A stretch of DNA of 64,000 bases, taken from Centroberyx gerrardi (Eukaryota; Chordata; Actinopteri; Beryciformes; Berycidae). Numbering within the stretch: the stretch's first letter is position 1; each line of letters starts with the position of its first letter. This document shows, piece after piece, positions 11,976 to 64,000 of the stretch. The position numbers were made by a program, and so were the translations under genes. The DNA is taken from positions 12,069,116-12,133,115 of the forward strand of contig NC_135997.1 in the NCBI RefSeq assembly GCF_048128805.1. Direction: 5' to 3'. The notes below the pieces were generated by a model. That model had not been told where the DNA came from. It searched no databases and worked only from the letters and a program-made list of their open reading frames with translations.

Positions 11976-13317
11976 AGAGGTCTCCCATGTGACTCACTGT
12001 GGCTTATAAGGGGGGCAGGTGCCGTCAGATGACTGATAAGCACGTCAGAGAAAACTGAACGTCCCTCTTACAATGCATGGAAACGCGTCACTGTGTACTA
12101 TAGCTGATGGTGCTATAGGCGTTATCTGACCGGAGGAAGACGGAGAGAGAGGGGGTGAGATTCCTTTACTGGATAACGGAATGGGAATTTTCAGTGTCTT
12201 TTTCTTTTCTTTCTTTTTCTTTCTTTCTTTTTAAATCACAGATTGAATAATGACATGAATTTCAGAATCTTGTTATTTTTGGAAGACTCAAGAAAGTCTA
12301 CAAAATACCCTACAATATCAACATTTCCTTTATTCTGATTCATGCTTCAACTCTTCATAGCGCAGCGCGTAACCTGTCAATTACGTCCATATTTCCATGT
12401 GGCCTCTTCATCTTTGTCATTCTCTCCTCAGCCTGCACTTTACTTGGGCTGCTGCCGGCTACTGCACGAACGCAATTAACTTTGGCCACAGCAACCTCTT
12501 CTGGGTGATTGAGGGGGACGAGCGAAGTCTGGCTTGTCGTCCTCTTAGGAAAGATGTCAGGAACATTTTCTTTAAAATAACTCAGTAACTTTTAGTCATA
12601 CATTTTAAATGAGGTTCTCTGCAGTTTTACTCAGATTTACAGCAGTAATTCTACTTCTACAAAGGTAAAAATTTCAGCAAAGTAACTTACTTGAATAGGA
12701 TATTTTTAGTGGGCCTTTTGCCATTTTCTGGATAATGGACATACATTTCCTCCACATATATGATGTTAAAATGCATGCACATGTATTTTATATGTGAAAG
12801 AATCGAAGAGAGTTTGCCGCTTTTTTGAAAAACACACAAATAAACAAATAAACACCCCTTAAAGAATTCGTAGACTAAAATGCTCCTCCCCACCTGTGAG
12901 CAATTAAAATTTTAAAGCGAGTATCTGCCACTTTCCCATCGGTATATATCAATGAGCTGTGTCTAGTTAATGGCCTCGTCTGCCTGAAGTCGTTTAATTT
13001 ATTCTTGTCAAAACTGACAGGCATCCAATTAGGATGGATCCGTGTGTGCTGAAGAGCAGCAGAGAGAGATTTAATGATATAGACCTACTCTAGCTTTAGG
13101 AAATCAAAAATCCCTGTCGCGCGCACACACTCAATGTGTAACCACACACACACACAGACACACACACAGACACACACACAAACAGTGCTCTGAACCCAAA
13201 GCTATGAGGAAGTTATCCGCTGCAGAGGGCTGAGTAAGCTGTTCACTCATCAAGTGAAAGGAAGATAGGCCAAGTCAACGCGCACAGCGCCGCATGTTGG
13301 CAAGGAACCGGAACTGT

Positions 13318-13338
13318 TTCAGCACCATGGATAGAGGC
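13318..13338 (+). promoter_or_regulatory. Candidate RE1/NRSE (REST-binding) site upstream of slc5a7
   Basis: The 21-bp run reads TTCAGCACCATGGATAGAGG plus C. It matches the remembered RE1 consensus in both half-sites (TTCAGCACC and GGACAG-type) at canonical spacing. It lies about 1.3 kb upstream of the proposed slc5a7 start. REST represses neuronal genes, including the cholinergic locus, outside neurons. Confidence 0.55.
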
Positions 13339-14237
13339 CGTCAGTTTAATAGCAGGCTTATCTGCTGGAAGGCCTGCATTGTTAGGAAATGCATGAATTT
13401 TTCTATTACATTATAGGAATAACAACAAAAACTATTTCATTCTGGGTTATTCGTCACACTCCCCGACGAAGACATGTGGCCGAAAAGCATCTGAGTTCTT
13501 TTTAATGTTCAATAGAACCATGCCAGATTAATAAAGAATGATGATGTGGCTTTAAATGTTAAATTGTGTTTAATGCTATCAAATCTTTTTGAATACATTA
13601 CAGTTGCACTGTTTGGCAGCTGTGGGATGTCGACTTGTGTGAAATGCTAAATTTCTTGTGGGGCCTTCTGACTCCCATTCAATTTCGATCAATAAGTCAC
13701 AGAACACAAAAATACAAATAACAAAAAAGAAATCCTAGCACAATTTGAAAAGTTGAACAATAGCTTAGTAGGAATAAAACTAGCATTACATAAGTGTTTT
13801 TGATTGAAGTACGCAAAATAAACAGCTGACAACTAACTACTAACTGATAACATACTCTATTTACTGATGGTGAAATCTTGAACATCAGAAGATTGTTAGA
13901 CTGGTTTTTAATTGAATGTTTGACAGATGGCTGCCACATGACTCTGACACTTCTCAAGATACACACTGGCCAAACACTTAAACTGAGCCAGTATTTGTGG
14001 GTCGATGGTCCTAATCACGTACACATCCTCATTAGTCGAGTAATCACATCAACAAATAAACCACGACTTTGAAAAAAGCATAAACTAACAAACATGTTGC
14101 ATAACATATCAGAAACCACATAGACATCCTCATAATCTGTATGAGTGAATGTTCACAATTATCGTTAACCAAATCAACTGTAGAGGGACCAAAGGACTAA
14201 TGAGCAGCTGTTGCTGGCAGAACCCAGCATGCTTGAC

Positions 14238-14242
<5 letters not shown>

Positions 14243-14274
<32 letters not shown>
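14243..14274. repeat. (GA)n microsatellite
   Basis: Uninterrupted GA dinucleotides. Apparent open frames across it (RERERE or SLSLSL) are artefacts of the repeat. Confidence 0.9.
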
Positions 14275-14280
<6 letters not shown>

Positions 14281-16919
14281 TCTTACAAGAGACTGGGCAT
14301 ACAGGAAAAGCTACCAAAGTCTTTTTCTTTTTCACAGCTTTATTCTTTAACAATGAATACACGTACAATGTAATAAATACAATATATACAGCTCATTTGA
14401 TGATGTAGTTTGTCTGAATCGGTATTGAAGTGGACTTGTGCCTAGAAGGTCCTTGGTCTGAAAGTGCTGGGTGTGTGTTGGTGTCTGGAATGCTGTAATC
14501 AGTGTAAACTGGGATGGGAATATGAAAGTTGCTGAAACACCTCCCAGTTGATCATTATTGTTAAATAACTAAAAGTGACACACTAAAACCTAACTTCTGG
14601 AGTGCAGGAATGCAGAATATTTTACATAATTACTGTGGTCCCCTTAAGCAAAGTTCTTCATCCCTTAAACTCCAGTGATTCGTACTCATAAGATTTGAAA
14701 GCAAAGTCCCTTCCAAAACAAGACATAGGTGAGCTTAAAAATCCTAGAGCTGCTTCAGTGATAGCGAACAGGAGATTGACAATATCCAGTATGTGTAACT
14801 CAAAATGATCCTGTTAGGATTCGCCTTATTTCTCTGGTTTGTAGTTTTGGGAGAGATTGGTTGTTCTTCACAATGACTAGACTAAGATCATAGGAATAAC
14901 ACAGAAGCAGAGTCTTGAATAAACCTTGTGTCCAAAAAGTCAAGTTTTTAGAACGTGAGAAAAACTGATTTCCCCATTGCCTCATTGTCAAAGAGGGGAG
15001 ACAAAAACGACGGCCAACAAAAACAGAAAACAAGATAAATGGAAATACAAGGTTTCTGAAGGACATCCATACATAAATTCAGTTTTGCAGTCATGTTTCC
15101 TTTTATATTCACCTCTCTCTACATTTAATAAACATATTGTAAACACAATATTACTTCCCTACATTTACACACAAACTGCAAGCCCTGGCAACAGCCATAT
15201 TACAAATAAGAATTTGAAAAATTTAGTAATAGCTTTGTGTAGACCTTTACAATTGTAAAAACTTTGTTATTATATGGAATATTATCATTCAATGGTAGTC
15301 AATGCTGGGACAATTTGATACAAAAGATTCACAAGACACTCACCAATTCTGCCTTACAAAGCCAAAAAAGCTGTAACTGTGTCAGTGAAATAGTGGATAA
15401 CAAACAACATGAGATAAGACATAAGCACACCACAGAGGAAATGTAATAGACAATTTTTTGACAAATTGTTACTGCGTTTTGTCTTTACTGGACAGGATTA
15501 TTGATTAGCAAAATTTTAAATGTAAGTAAAATTTAAGTAAAATTATTACAGGGCAATTAATTGCCAACTAAATAAACAGACTTTAGTGTGACAGCATTCT
15601 TACAGCAGTCCTACACTAAACAATGCTTAGTAGTTTGATAAGATACCATGTCACTGTAAGAAATAGACCTGCCATTGTGTAGCGGGATGCTGAATCCTAT
15701 TTTTAATGTTTCATCAGTGAATTAAGGCATTTACTGTATGAAAACACTAACTGAAAATTTTATTTGTAGAGAGAAGTTATATTTTTTCATGACTAGCTTG
15801 ACAGTCATTTTATGACACTCACTTTATTTATCAATATTTCCAGCTAAGGGAAACAACTATTTATGAAATCTGAGCCTCAAGTAACAACATTAATAGACAA
15901 AATCTATTAAGCTCATGAAAACATTCAGTTGGTTACAATTTCCAATCTTCAGAACAAAACATATTTGTCCATAGCTCATCAAAAAAGAGAGTACTATTAA
16001 TAAGACATATAGTACATGAAGTGAGCTGCATGAAGTATTAGCTGCAGTAAAGATAGTGATAGTGATAATCATGTGATATGTTTCAGTGAGATGGTTCTAT
16101 ATGCAAGTATGAGAATGGCGGTGGTGCATTGGAAAGCACAATAAAAATTCTCATATGGATGGAAATTGGATCTCCAAAGAAAATCCCAATTTCTTATTTC
16201 TCTTGCCTCTTGGGGCTTCCGTATACAGCAGCTTTAACTATTTTGTACTGAAATGTGCTATTTTGCCCCATCTGTATGCTTCCCATTAACTTAGCACTAC
16301 TAAATGTGGATACATTTTGTCATTGTTGTCAGCTATTACCAGAGAACCAAAACATGCATTAAGATTTCCCTTGGACCACAGACACCAAAGAACCATCTAA
16401 CTACCCTGTTAAAAACATTACAGTTTTCCACAGTACCTCTGAAAACAGGGTCAGCCCTTCTTTCCCACACATAGTTCAATCTTTGGCATGTGGTGTCAAT
16501 TTGTGTATATGTGTGTGTGTGTGTGGGTGTGTGTGTGCGTGTGTTTACACTGGGGATTAGTAAAAGGCTCTTCTGTCGTTATGGATCCGATAATGCTGCT
16601 ACTTCCACCATATCACTCCGCTAGGCCTTCACGTTCTCATTGTTCTGATTTGATCTGGAAAACACAAGTGACAAATGCATAAGAAAAACACATACTGTAA
16701 ATTAACCATGTCAGCCTCATTCATGAGTCATTGTCTGTCATGATGGAGAGATAGTAATGTTCTTTATTTGCCACTGCTTTTCTGGTTTTATTATTTTTCT
16801 GCATGTTGAGAAATCTGTTGCACATGTTGTAATATACTGCACACTATTTAGCATTAAAATAGTATGCCTTAATTTAGAACAGTTACATAGGGTTCTGTCT
16901 CAAAATTCCATCCTGAGTG

Positions 16920-18890
16920 GCGCTCAACTTTCTTGAGCATACAGCTCAGTTGTATGTCATGACACTTTGGGGGTGGCCAACTTGCCATGCCGTGTGGTTA
17001 AGAAAATACATGGGAATACTGTTTCTATTCAGATCAAGTCACATCCACACAACCTTCAAACACAAGGAGGCCCATAAGTGTACTTGGTATCAGAGCACCT
17101 TGGGCCAAAAGTCAATGATCGACTTTGCAGTTGTTGCATCGGCCTGAGGCCACATGTACTGGACACTTGGGTGAAGAGATTGTCATGGTGGCATCTCAAG
17201 AACCTGCTGGTGGACAGCAGTGAGGGAGGCTGTCAAGCTGAAGAAAGTGGCTTCCAGGCCTGGATGGCACAGAGAACTACTGTAGATGGGTACCGGCAGG
17301 CCAAAAAGGCTTCAGCTGCTGTGGTTGAAGAAGCAAGACCCTGGGTGTGGGAGGAGTTTGAAGTGGCTATAGAGAATGACTTTCAGGTGGCTTCAAAGAG
17401 GTTCCCGCAAGCCATTCAGCGACTCAGGGGAAGGACAGGGGAAGGCAGGACATCTCTCAGGCTGTTCTCAGCAGGTGTGGGGAAAAGCTGACCTTGACTG
17501 GGGACATTATCGGGGGGGGGGGGGACACTTTGAGGAACTCCAAAACCCGACAGACACAAACTCTGTTCAGTAGGCAGTGCTGGAAGATTCTGGAGGGTCT
17601 AGACCCATCTCGTTGGCAGAGGTCACTGAGGTACGTAGTTATCAAGCAACATGGTGAAAAGGCGCCAGTGGTGAATGAGATCGGTCCTGAAATGCTGAGG
17701 GCTCTGAACATTGTTGGGTTGTTGTGGTTGATTCAATGTCATGTGGATTTTGAGAGCAGTGGCTCTCAACTGGCAGACAGGGCTGGTGGTCCCAATATTT
17801 AAAAAAAGGAGACCAGTGTTCCAACTATTGAGGATCACTCTGCTCAGCTTCCATTGGAAAGCCTATGTAATGGTCACTTTGCTAATCTTGTCTACATGTG
17901 CTTTGTGGACTTGGACAAGGCCTATGACTGTGTTCCCTAAGATATCCTGTGGGAGGTAATGCAGGAGCATGGGCTGCCAGGTTAGGTGCTGCAAGTCAGT
18001 TGGTACTTATACACTCTGTGAGAGTTGTGTTCACATTCTTGGCATCAAGCCAAGCTCATTCAAGGTGGGCTTCAGACACCAAGGTCTGGAGAGCGTCCAC
18101 TTCGGTGACATTAGGGTGGCATCTCTGTGGTTAGCAGATGATTTCATCCTTTTGCCCCCATCAGACTGTGATCTCTGATGTGAATTGAAGCAGTTTACTG
18201 CTGGAAGTGACATGACCAGGATGAGGGTGGGCACTTCCAAATATGAGACCATGGTTCTCTCCTGGAAAAAGGTGGCCTGTCCCATTCAGGCAGGGAGTGA
18301 ACAAGTGGAAGAGTGCAGGTATCTCAGGGTATTATTTCACGAGTGAGGGTAAAAGTGATCATGAGATTGACCTTAGGTGCAGCGGGTGTAGTAATGCGGC
18401 CGTTGTATTGGACTGTTGTGGTAATGAGAAAGCTGAGCCACAGAGCAAACCTCTCAATTTACCAGTCGATGTTTGTTCCCAACCCTTATCTACGGTCACA
18501 AGCTTTGGGTAGTGAACTGGGTAGTGAGACTGAAGAAAAAAGCGGCCTAAATGAGGTTTGTCTGCATGGTAGCTGGGTTCACTCTCTGTGACAAGGTGAG
18601 GAGCTCAGCGATATGGGAGGACCACAGTCATGCTGTTTGTCCTCTGCATTTAGAGGCTCCAGTTGAGGTGGGTTGGACACCTAGGATGCTGACTGGGAGG
18701 AGGCCCTAGGGCAGACCCAAGACATGTTGAAGGGACTACATCTCCCAGCTGGCCTGGGAGAGCTTTGGGATCCCGCAGAAGGAGCTAGAGGAAGTTGTTG
18801 GGGAAAAAGATGTTCAGGCTGCTCTGCTTTCCCTGTTACCACTGTGACCCTGACCCAGATAAGTGGCAAGAAAATGGGTGGATGGAGTTA
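16920..18890 (+). mobile_element. Degenerate non-LTR retrotransposon (RTE/Rex-like LINE), ORF2 remnant
   Basis: Broken frames spell reverse-transcriptase landmarks in order. Near 17130-17170 is LRPHVLDTWVKR from the end of the endonuclease linker, then RQAKKASAAVVEEARPWVWE at about 17295. VDLDKAYDCVP, the RT motif A region, is at about 17908; LADDFILLPPSDCDL, the catalytic YADD-type box, at about 18131; YISQLAWESFGIPQ at about 18750. The 3' end, near 18850-18885, has the AAAATGGGTGGATGGA tail typical of fish Rex/RTE copies. Several stops and shifts show that it is dead. Clade is assigned from memory and is the least certain part. Confidence 0.75.
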
Positions 18891-19187
18891 TTAGCTTGAA
18901 GAGGAATGTTACCGACTGCAATGGCATATCAGAGGGGTTCGCAACTTGCACTATAAAGTTGGTTCATTTGCAAGAGGAAAGTCCAAACCATTTGTCAACA
19001 CATTTCAAAATGGTATTCTGAACTAAAGCCCAATGGCTCAGTCAGCTAAGTTTAGAGTCTAAAAGGTCAGTGGAGAGGAGTATAGTGGAGGGGGCAAGGT
19101 TAAATTTGAGGAGATGTTTACGTGATGTTTTACACAGCATAACTACACAGCAATGCAGTAATACAGCACAAACACAACAGCTAATAC

Positions 19188-21993
<2,806 letters not shown>

Positions 21994-22659
21994 TGGCTAG
22001 CCAGCTACCATTAGCTGTCTGTCTGATCTTCCTGCAAAGAAAATAAATGTTGTACGATAAACATACCTAAAACTGAATTTACATGGGTTACTTCTTTGAT
22101 CCTGGAAAGTTCAAACAATGCTTCACATAAACACCTCATGAAGCCAGAAACCACAGAAGCATGTTTCTATTTTGTTGTCATCAATTTTGGATTATTATAA
22201 AAATGTATCTTACTGACCACCTGTTTGTGATCAATCTCTTACTGATACCTGAAAACTGAAACTCATAAAATATTGACAACTTTTAGATTCCTAGATTGCA
22301 GTATTATGAGATGGGCATATGCGTTTTGGATGGGCGCAGGGCAGCCCCGGATTCAGAGTTTTTGAAATGAATGCATCCACAGTCAAAGCTGCAACTCACA
22401 ATCAATGTCGGAGGTATTGGATTAGTCTTAGCTCTCTTGTTCTTGTTCTTAGCATTGGTGCAAACTTGGTCATGTTCCATGTACAGTCCACACATCTAAC
22501 TACACTAACATACACTGGCCATTATCATAGAGAGAGTCTTTTCCCTTGAAAAGTAAGGTTTTAGTTAGGGGGATAAAAGCAGCTCTGTCAAGCATGTCAT
22601 CGTGTAACATCATCTGGTGCCTTGGTCAGATACCAAAAATTACCGCCTGAAGCTTTTGG

Positions 22660-23215
22660 TTAGCCGCTTTATCTAACGTTACACATTACGTTGTTTCACT
22701 GTTCATCAATAGGCAGCAGCTGAAAAGCACATTTGCAGATCCAAGCTTTCCTAAAAACTTACTGTGGTTTACTTTCACAATAACGTTAGTTAAGCTAACG
22801 TTAATGTTATTTCCCAAATCCCATAAAAAAACTAACACGTTTCTTAACTTAGCTCGTTGTATGAACACTTACCACGCCAACATTAGCTAGCTAAGTTAGT
22901 TGTTATTAACTAATTAGCTTTAGCTAACATGCTTAACGTGAATGGTTCTGACCTAACTAATCTTATTATGCTAATGTTACTAGCGTTAGCTAGTATTTGC
23001 TAACGTTAAGCCACGGTTACCAAGCTAACCCATTCTCCACGGCGCTAGACATCACCGTATTCACGAGCTTGCAAGGTTAACATGAACAGTATTCACAAAT
23101 ACCGTTGATGGATGAGATGACACGAAGAAAAAGGATGTTGATCACCGTTGAAACCTAACGTTGGCTAACGAGTTAGCTAGTTAGCTGACGATATCGCTAA
23201 CGTTAGCTTGCCTTA
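22660..23215. repeat. Cluster of TAACGTTA / TTAGCTAA palindromes in arl6 intron 1
   Basis: The words TAACGTTA, GCTAACGTTAGC, TTAGCTAA and near variants recur more than a dozen times in about 550 bp on both strands. No coding content was seen. Similar runs occur elsewhere in fish genomes. Confidence 0.6.
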
Positions 23216-23240
23216 TCCACCACTCCAAAAGTCATTTTAC

Positions 23241-23440
23241 CTGTAATGAATCCTTGGGATCTTGCTTCCAAGATGCATTCAATAATCTGCCCTTGGTTCC
23301 ATAAACAAACCGCGTCAAGCCAACGTCTCATTCATTTCTCTTCCACTCCTGTTTCAACCAGGTTTCAACCTGTGGAAACATTTATTTACACCGTGTTGCC
23401 TGGAGACGAGGGTGTGCTGTGCTCACTCACGTTCGCCATC
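23241..23440 (-). promoter_or_regulatory. arl6: Probable arl6 non-coding first exon and promoter region (right edge approximate)
   Basis: A minus-strand donor TTACAG|GTAAAA at about 23240 could join the acceptor at 22032, just before the coding start. No TATA box was seen. Upstream sequence gives no other gene. Confidence 0.35.
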
Positions 23441-24616
23441 TAGAGGCAAATTTTATACTGTAGCTAGGCTGACTTTGATTTTGTGCCTTGATTCAGTAGC
23501 AAGTGAAACACAATCATTATCCATATAATTATTTAGTAAACAGATATCCTGCTTTATATGGCAATACCAGGGCCGTCCATCTTGAAGTCCTAAGAGGCTG
23601 TAGGCTACTGTTTTGCACTGTACTATTATCAATGCACTATTGTATGGCTTGCATTATATCTTTAATATAAACATAAACTAGACATACTACATACAATCTC
23701 TAATTCTACAGATAAAACAAAATGTGTGTGCTACTTAATTTGCAATTGTGTTGCTCTTTGAGGCTCTATGCTGCCTTTCATCTATGGCTTACCCTGAGCA
23801 CCTGTTCAACCCACCTGCTGTTCTTCATGTCCAGAAAATATGTGCTAGTCTCTTGAGTAACAGTTAAGAGTGCATTGTGTGTGTGTGTGTGTGTGAGAGA
23901 GAGAAAGAGTGTCCATGGATACGTGTGTGTGTGTGTGTGTGTGTTCTTCTGTTTAGTTAAGTACAGTACACAAATTTCTGTTGTGAAAAGGTGCTCCTCT
24001 TTACTAGTTCCTCATCAGGATTCCATCATACCACTGTTTAACCAATGTTGTTGTCATCATCATCATCATCATCATTATCATCATCATCACCACCACCCTT
24101 CTATCACAGAAATTTGCTATTGCGCAACTTTCCAATGCAACACTGATCAACAGAGACCAAGCTTGCCTTGCACCAGCACAGTACATTTTCAACCGACCTA
24201 ATGAGTTTCAAAACTGTCTGCTCTGAAGAGAGCTCAATGTTTGGGCCTGAGGTGGTTTCTAAGAGAAAACTAAGTATTAAAATAGGGTTGTTGAGTAAGG
24301 AACAAGGTTACTGAATAAAACATACACCTTTCACAAGACGTTTTGTACAGGACATACTGCATTATCATGATAGAACATACATTTCTATAAAATCTTATGA
24401 CATTCAGCGGTCTTCAGTTCAAAAAACGTGATTGTATTTGTCATACTGTCGATCTGAATTTCCAGTGAATTATTTCATAAATCAGCAGGAAAAGTATAAG
24501 ACACATTACCCAGTCCTTCAAACCTTTGAATATTGTTATTTCACAAAATCTGGGCAGCCTATGTCAATTCACTGTAGAGTGCACATCCTTCTACTTTTCA
24601 ATTTTTATTAAAATCA

Positions 24617-24692
24617 CATACCATACCAAACCATACCATACCATACCAAACCATACCATACCATACCATACCATACCAAACCATACCATACC
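24617..24692. repeat. (CCATA)n pentanucleotide array with CCAAA variants
   Basis: About 15 pentamers. A CCAAA variant recurs between runs of CCATA units, a sign of higher-order expansion. Confidence 0.9.
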
Positions 24693-24924
24693 GCATATAG
24701 TGATGTTTCACATCTTCTCCTCTCTGATTATGAGGTAACAGACTTGAGACCATTCAAAGTCAATAGAAATCATTGGATTGTCACTTGGAAAGATAAGAGG
24801 TATTGGTGGACACTTGAATAGACACTAGAGAAAATGAGTCCTAAATTCAAGTGAATACTAGTATTTGCTGAGATAGAGAGACCACATTTGGCCGAAGCTG
24901 ACAGAGGTTGCTTGTTGTGGAGAC

Positions 24925-24930
24925 TTTATT
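24925..24930 (-). terminator. epha6: Candidate epha6 poly(A) signal
   Basis: AATAAA on the minus strand in the context TCAATAAAGTCTCC, about 205 nt after the epha6 stop codon. Eph transcripts often have longer 3' UTRs, so a downstream site (another AATAAA at 24604-24609) is also possible. Confidence 0.4.
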
Positions 24931-25134
24931 GACCATGGTCCATAGGATGATGAGTGTGTATTAGCTAGACCTCACTCGGTCTAGCGGACTGCCCTCTCTT
25001 AGCATGAGCAGCGTGTGTTATCTGCTTCACCTAACAGTCTGGTGTTCGGTGCAATTAGTTGAATGTCAATGCCAAGGAACTCTGGTTCGTATCCAGCTTG
25101 GTGTTTACACCCAATCTGTCTTTGTGCAACGGAC

Positions 25135-62771
<37,637 letters not shown>

Positions 62772-62795
62772 CTTGAAGGAAGGCATCAATTTACA

Positions 62796-63319
62796 CAGTG
62801 GTGGAAAAAGGACTGAAATCATTTACTAAATCCTTTACTTTAAAAGTAGCAACACCATAATGGAAAAATACTTAATTAAAAGTAAATGAAAAATTAAAAT
62901 TCCAAGTTTACTTAAGTAAAAGTATAGAAGTATAAGTACAAAAGTAAAAGTACTCATTTCTGAAGAACGGTCCCTTTCAGAGTGTTAAATTATTGATGCA
63001 TTAACCTGTAAGAAGTATTTTAATGCTGTAGGTCTAACTGCTCCATACACTGTCGGGGAGTTTAAACTCTAACAATGCAAAATATTTTATGAGCTTATTG
63101 TATGTTTTGCATGTAAAACCTTATTCTGCAAAGTAACTGGTAACTACAGCTGTCAGATAAATGTAGTAGAGTAAAAAGTACAATATTTCCCTCTGAAATG
63201 TAGTGTAGTAAAAGTATCAAGTCTCACAAAATGGAAATACTCAAGTAAAGTAACAGTGCCTCAAAATTGTTCTTAAGTACAGTACTTGAGCAAATGTACT
63301 TTGTTACTTTCCACCTCTG
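62796..63319. mobile_element. hAT-type MITE with 8-bp target duplication
   Basis: Termini CAGTGGTGGAAA and TTTCCACCTCTG, flanked by direct repeats AATTTACA (62788-62795 and 63320-63327). The interior is full of AAGTA/TACTT words typical of a very common fish hAT MITE. Its duplicated target ends only 16 bp from an epha6 acceptor. Confidence 0.87.
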
Positions 63320-63327
63320 AATTTACA

Positions 63328-64000
63328 CAACAGTGTTTTCCCTAGAATTTTTTTCAAGCCTGGTGGTACGCACTGAAAAAACCCTAAACAGACGAGGCGC
63401 GCGGGATGACATATTAGCGCGGTCGGCTTCGGTCAGATGGCGCAGCAGGCGGTCTGCAATTTATATTTGCGTTCAAATTTTTGTTCACTTGGTATATTCA
63501 AGACTTAAAACAAAGTGATCACAAGGAGAGGATGACTTAATAAGCTGCATTTATTGCATAACAAGACTAGGTCAAAACCTAGTATATGGCTGGACACCCG
63601 GTGACGCATCGGCATCGGGACCCCCGCCGAAATCTCGGCCGGATCACCGGGAACAAATCGCCGCCCAGCTATCGGCACTGGCCAGAACCGTGCCACGGGA
63701 AACTCCGGGGGCGCGCCAAAACCTCCATGCTTGTCTGTATCTCTCTCTCCGCCGACAGAACAGAGGGCTGTCAGGTGGACTGAGCTCGCGCATATGCATC
63801 GAAATAAACGGCGATATGATATAATTGTACAGATTCTACTTTAGCTTCAGTTAGCTTCAGCTTACATGCATGATATTGGTCAGCCTGCTTACTGTGTGGG
63901 AGAAACGGGCTCCCAATCTCAGCGGAGAAACAAGAAAGAAAGAAAACGAAACTTAAATTTCTGGCTCTGTGATCCTATCATGTGCCATGTGCCACGGCCG
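63328..64000. repeat. Repeat-rich right edge of the window within an epha6 intron
   Basis: 63332-63500 starts CAGTGTTTTCCCTAGAATTT, a phrase of a dispersed fish repeat. 63563-63870 is an inverted relative of the interior of 44862-45533 (shared CTAGGTTTTGACCTAG, CCGAAATCTCGGC-GGATCACC and AGTTAGCTTCAGCTTACATG). No ligand-binding-domain exon is seen here. Confidence 0.6.

Larger units (their letters stand above)
12011..16900. other. Intergenic DNA upstream of slc5a7, no gene recognised
   Basis: Contents: a TTTC-rich tract at about 12203-12232, CA/CACAGA repeats at 13122-13180, the RE1-like site at 13318, a (GA)n array at 14243-14274 and TG-rich sequence at 16500-16545. The open frames here are short and show no family match. 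Confidence 0.55.
23441..25134. other. Intergenic DNA / epha6 3' UTR with simple repeats
   Basis: Contains TG arrays (23876-23893 and 23922-23944), a (TCA)n array (24055-24092) and a CCATA/CCAAA pentanucleotide array (24617-24692). No gene is seen apart from the epha6 3' end. Confidence 0.6.

Noticed and set aside
16920..18890. Possible functional gene from several 60-140-residue frames
   Set aside because: The frames are fragments of one reverse transcriptase in different phases, interrupted by stops.
24526..24738. Frame with repeated YHTIP and NHTIP units
   Set aside because: Translation of the CCATA pentanucleotide array.

Overview
The window is vertebrate nuclear DNA, almost certainly from a ray-finned (teleost) fish. 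Genes are split by GT-AG introns, dinucleotide microsatellites are dense, and the interspersed repeats are fish-type: Tc1/mariner, hAT and TTAA-flanked MITEs, plus RTE/Rex-like, L2-like and L1-like LINE remnants. No bacterial-style operons, CRISPR arrays or phage genes were seen. The species cannot be named from the sequence.

Three protein-coding genes were reconstructed exon by exon, all on the minus strand, so the window reads right to left. (1) epha6, an Eph receptor tyrosine kinase: 16 coding exons between 62771 and 25135 cover the last part of the ephrin-binding domain through the C-terminal PDZ ligand, 850 codons plus stop. The signal peptide and first part of the ligand-binding domain lie beyond the right edge. 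(2) arl6 (BBS3), a small ARF-like GTPase: seven coding exons between 21993 and 19188, with a probable non-coding first exon near 23241. (3) slc5a7, the high-affinity choline transporter CHT1: eight coding exons between 10855 and 6019, with a probable non-coding first exon near 11834-11975.

Layout: 1-6018 is intergenic DNA or slc5a7 3' UTR; 6019-12010 slc5a7; 12011-19187 intergenic, with a candidate REST/RE1 site at 13318 and a decayed LINE at about 16920-18890; 19188-23440 arl6; 23441-25134 is intergenic DNA or epha6 3' UTR; 25135 to the right edge is epha6, whose large introns hold most of the repeats.

The three genes do not form one pathway: axon guidance and synapse receptor, ciliary trafficking GTPase, and cholinergic choline uptake. 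The head-to-tail epha6-arl6 pair matches the human EPHA6-ARL6 neighbourhood and supports both names. Points most worth checking are a one-base frameshift in slc5a7 exon 5, an ephrin-binding region of epha6 divided into small exons beside MITEs, an RE1-like site upstream of slc5a7, a microsatellite that forms the arl6 exon 4 polypyrimidine tract, and a 39-bp-arm hairpin in an epha6 intron. I found no clearly undescribed biological system.
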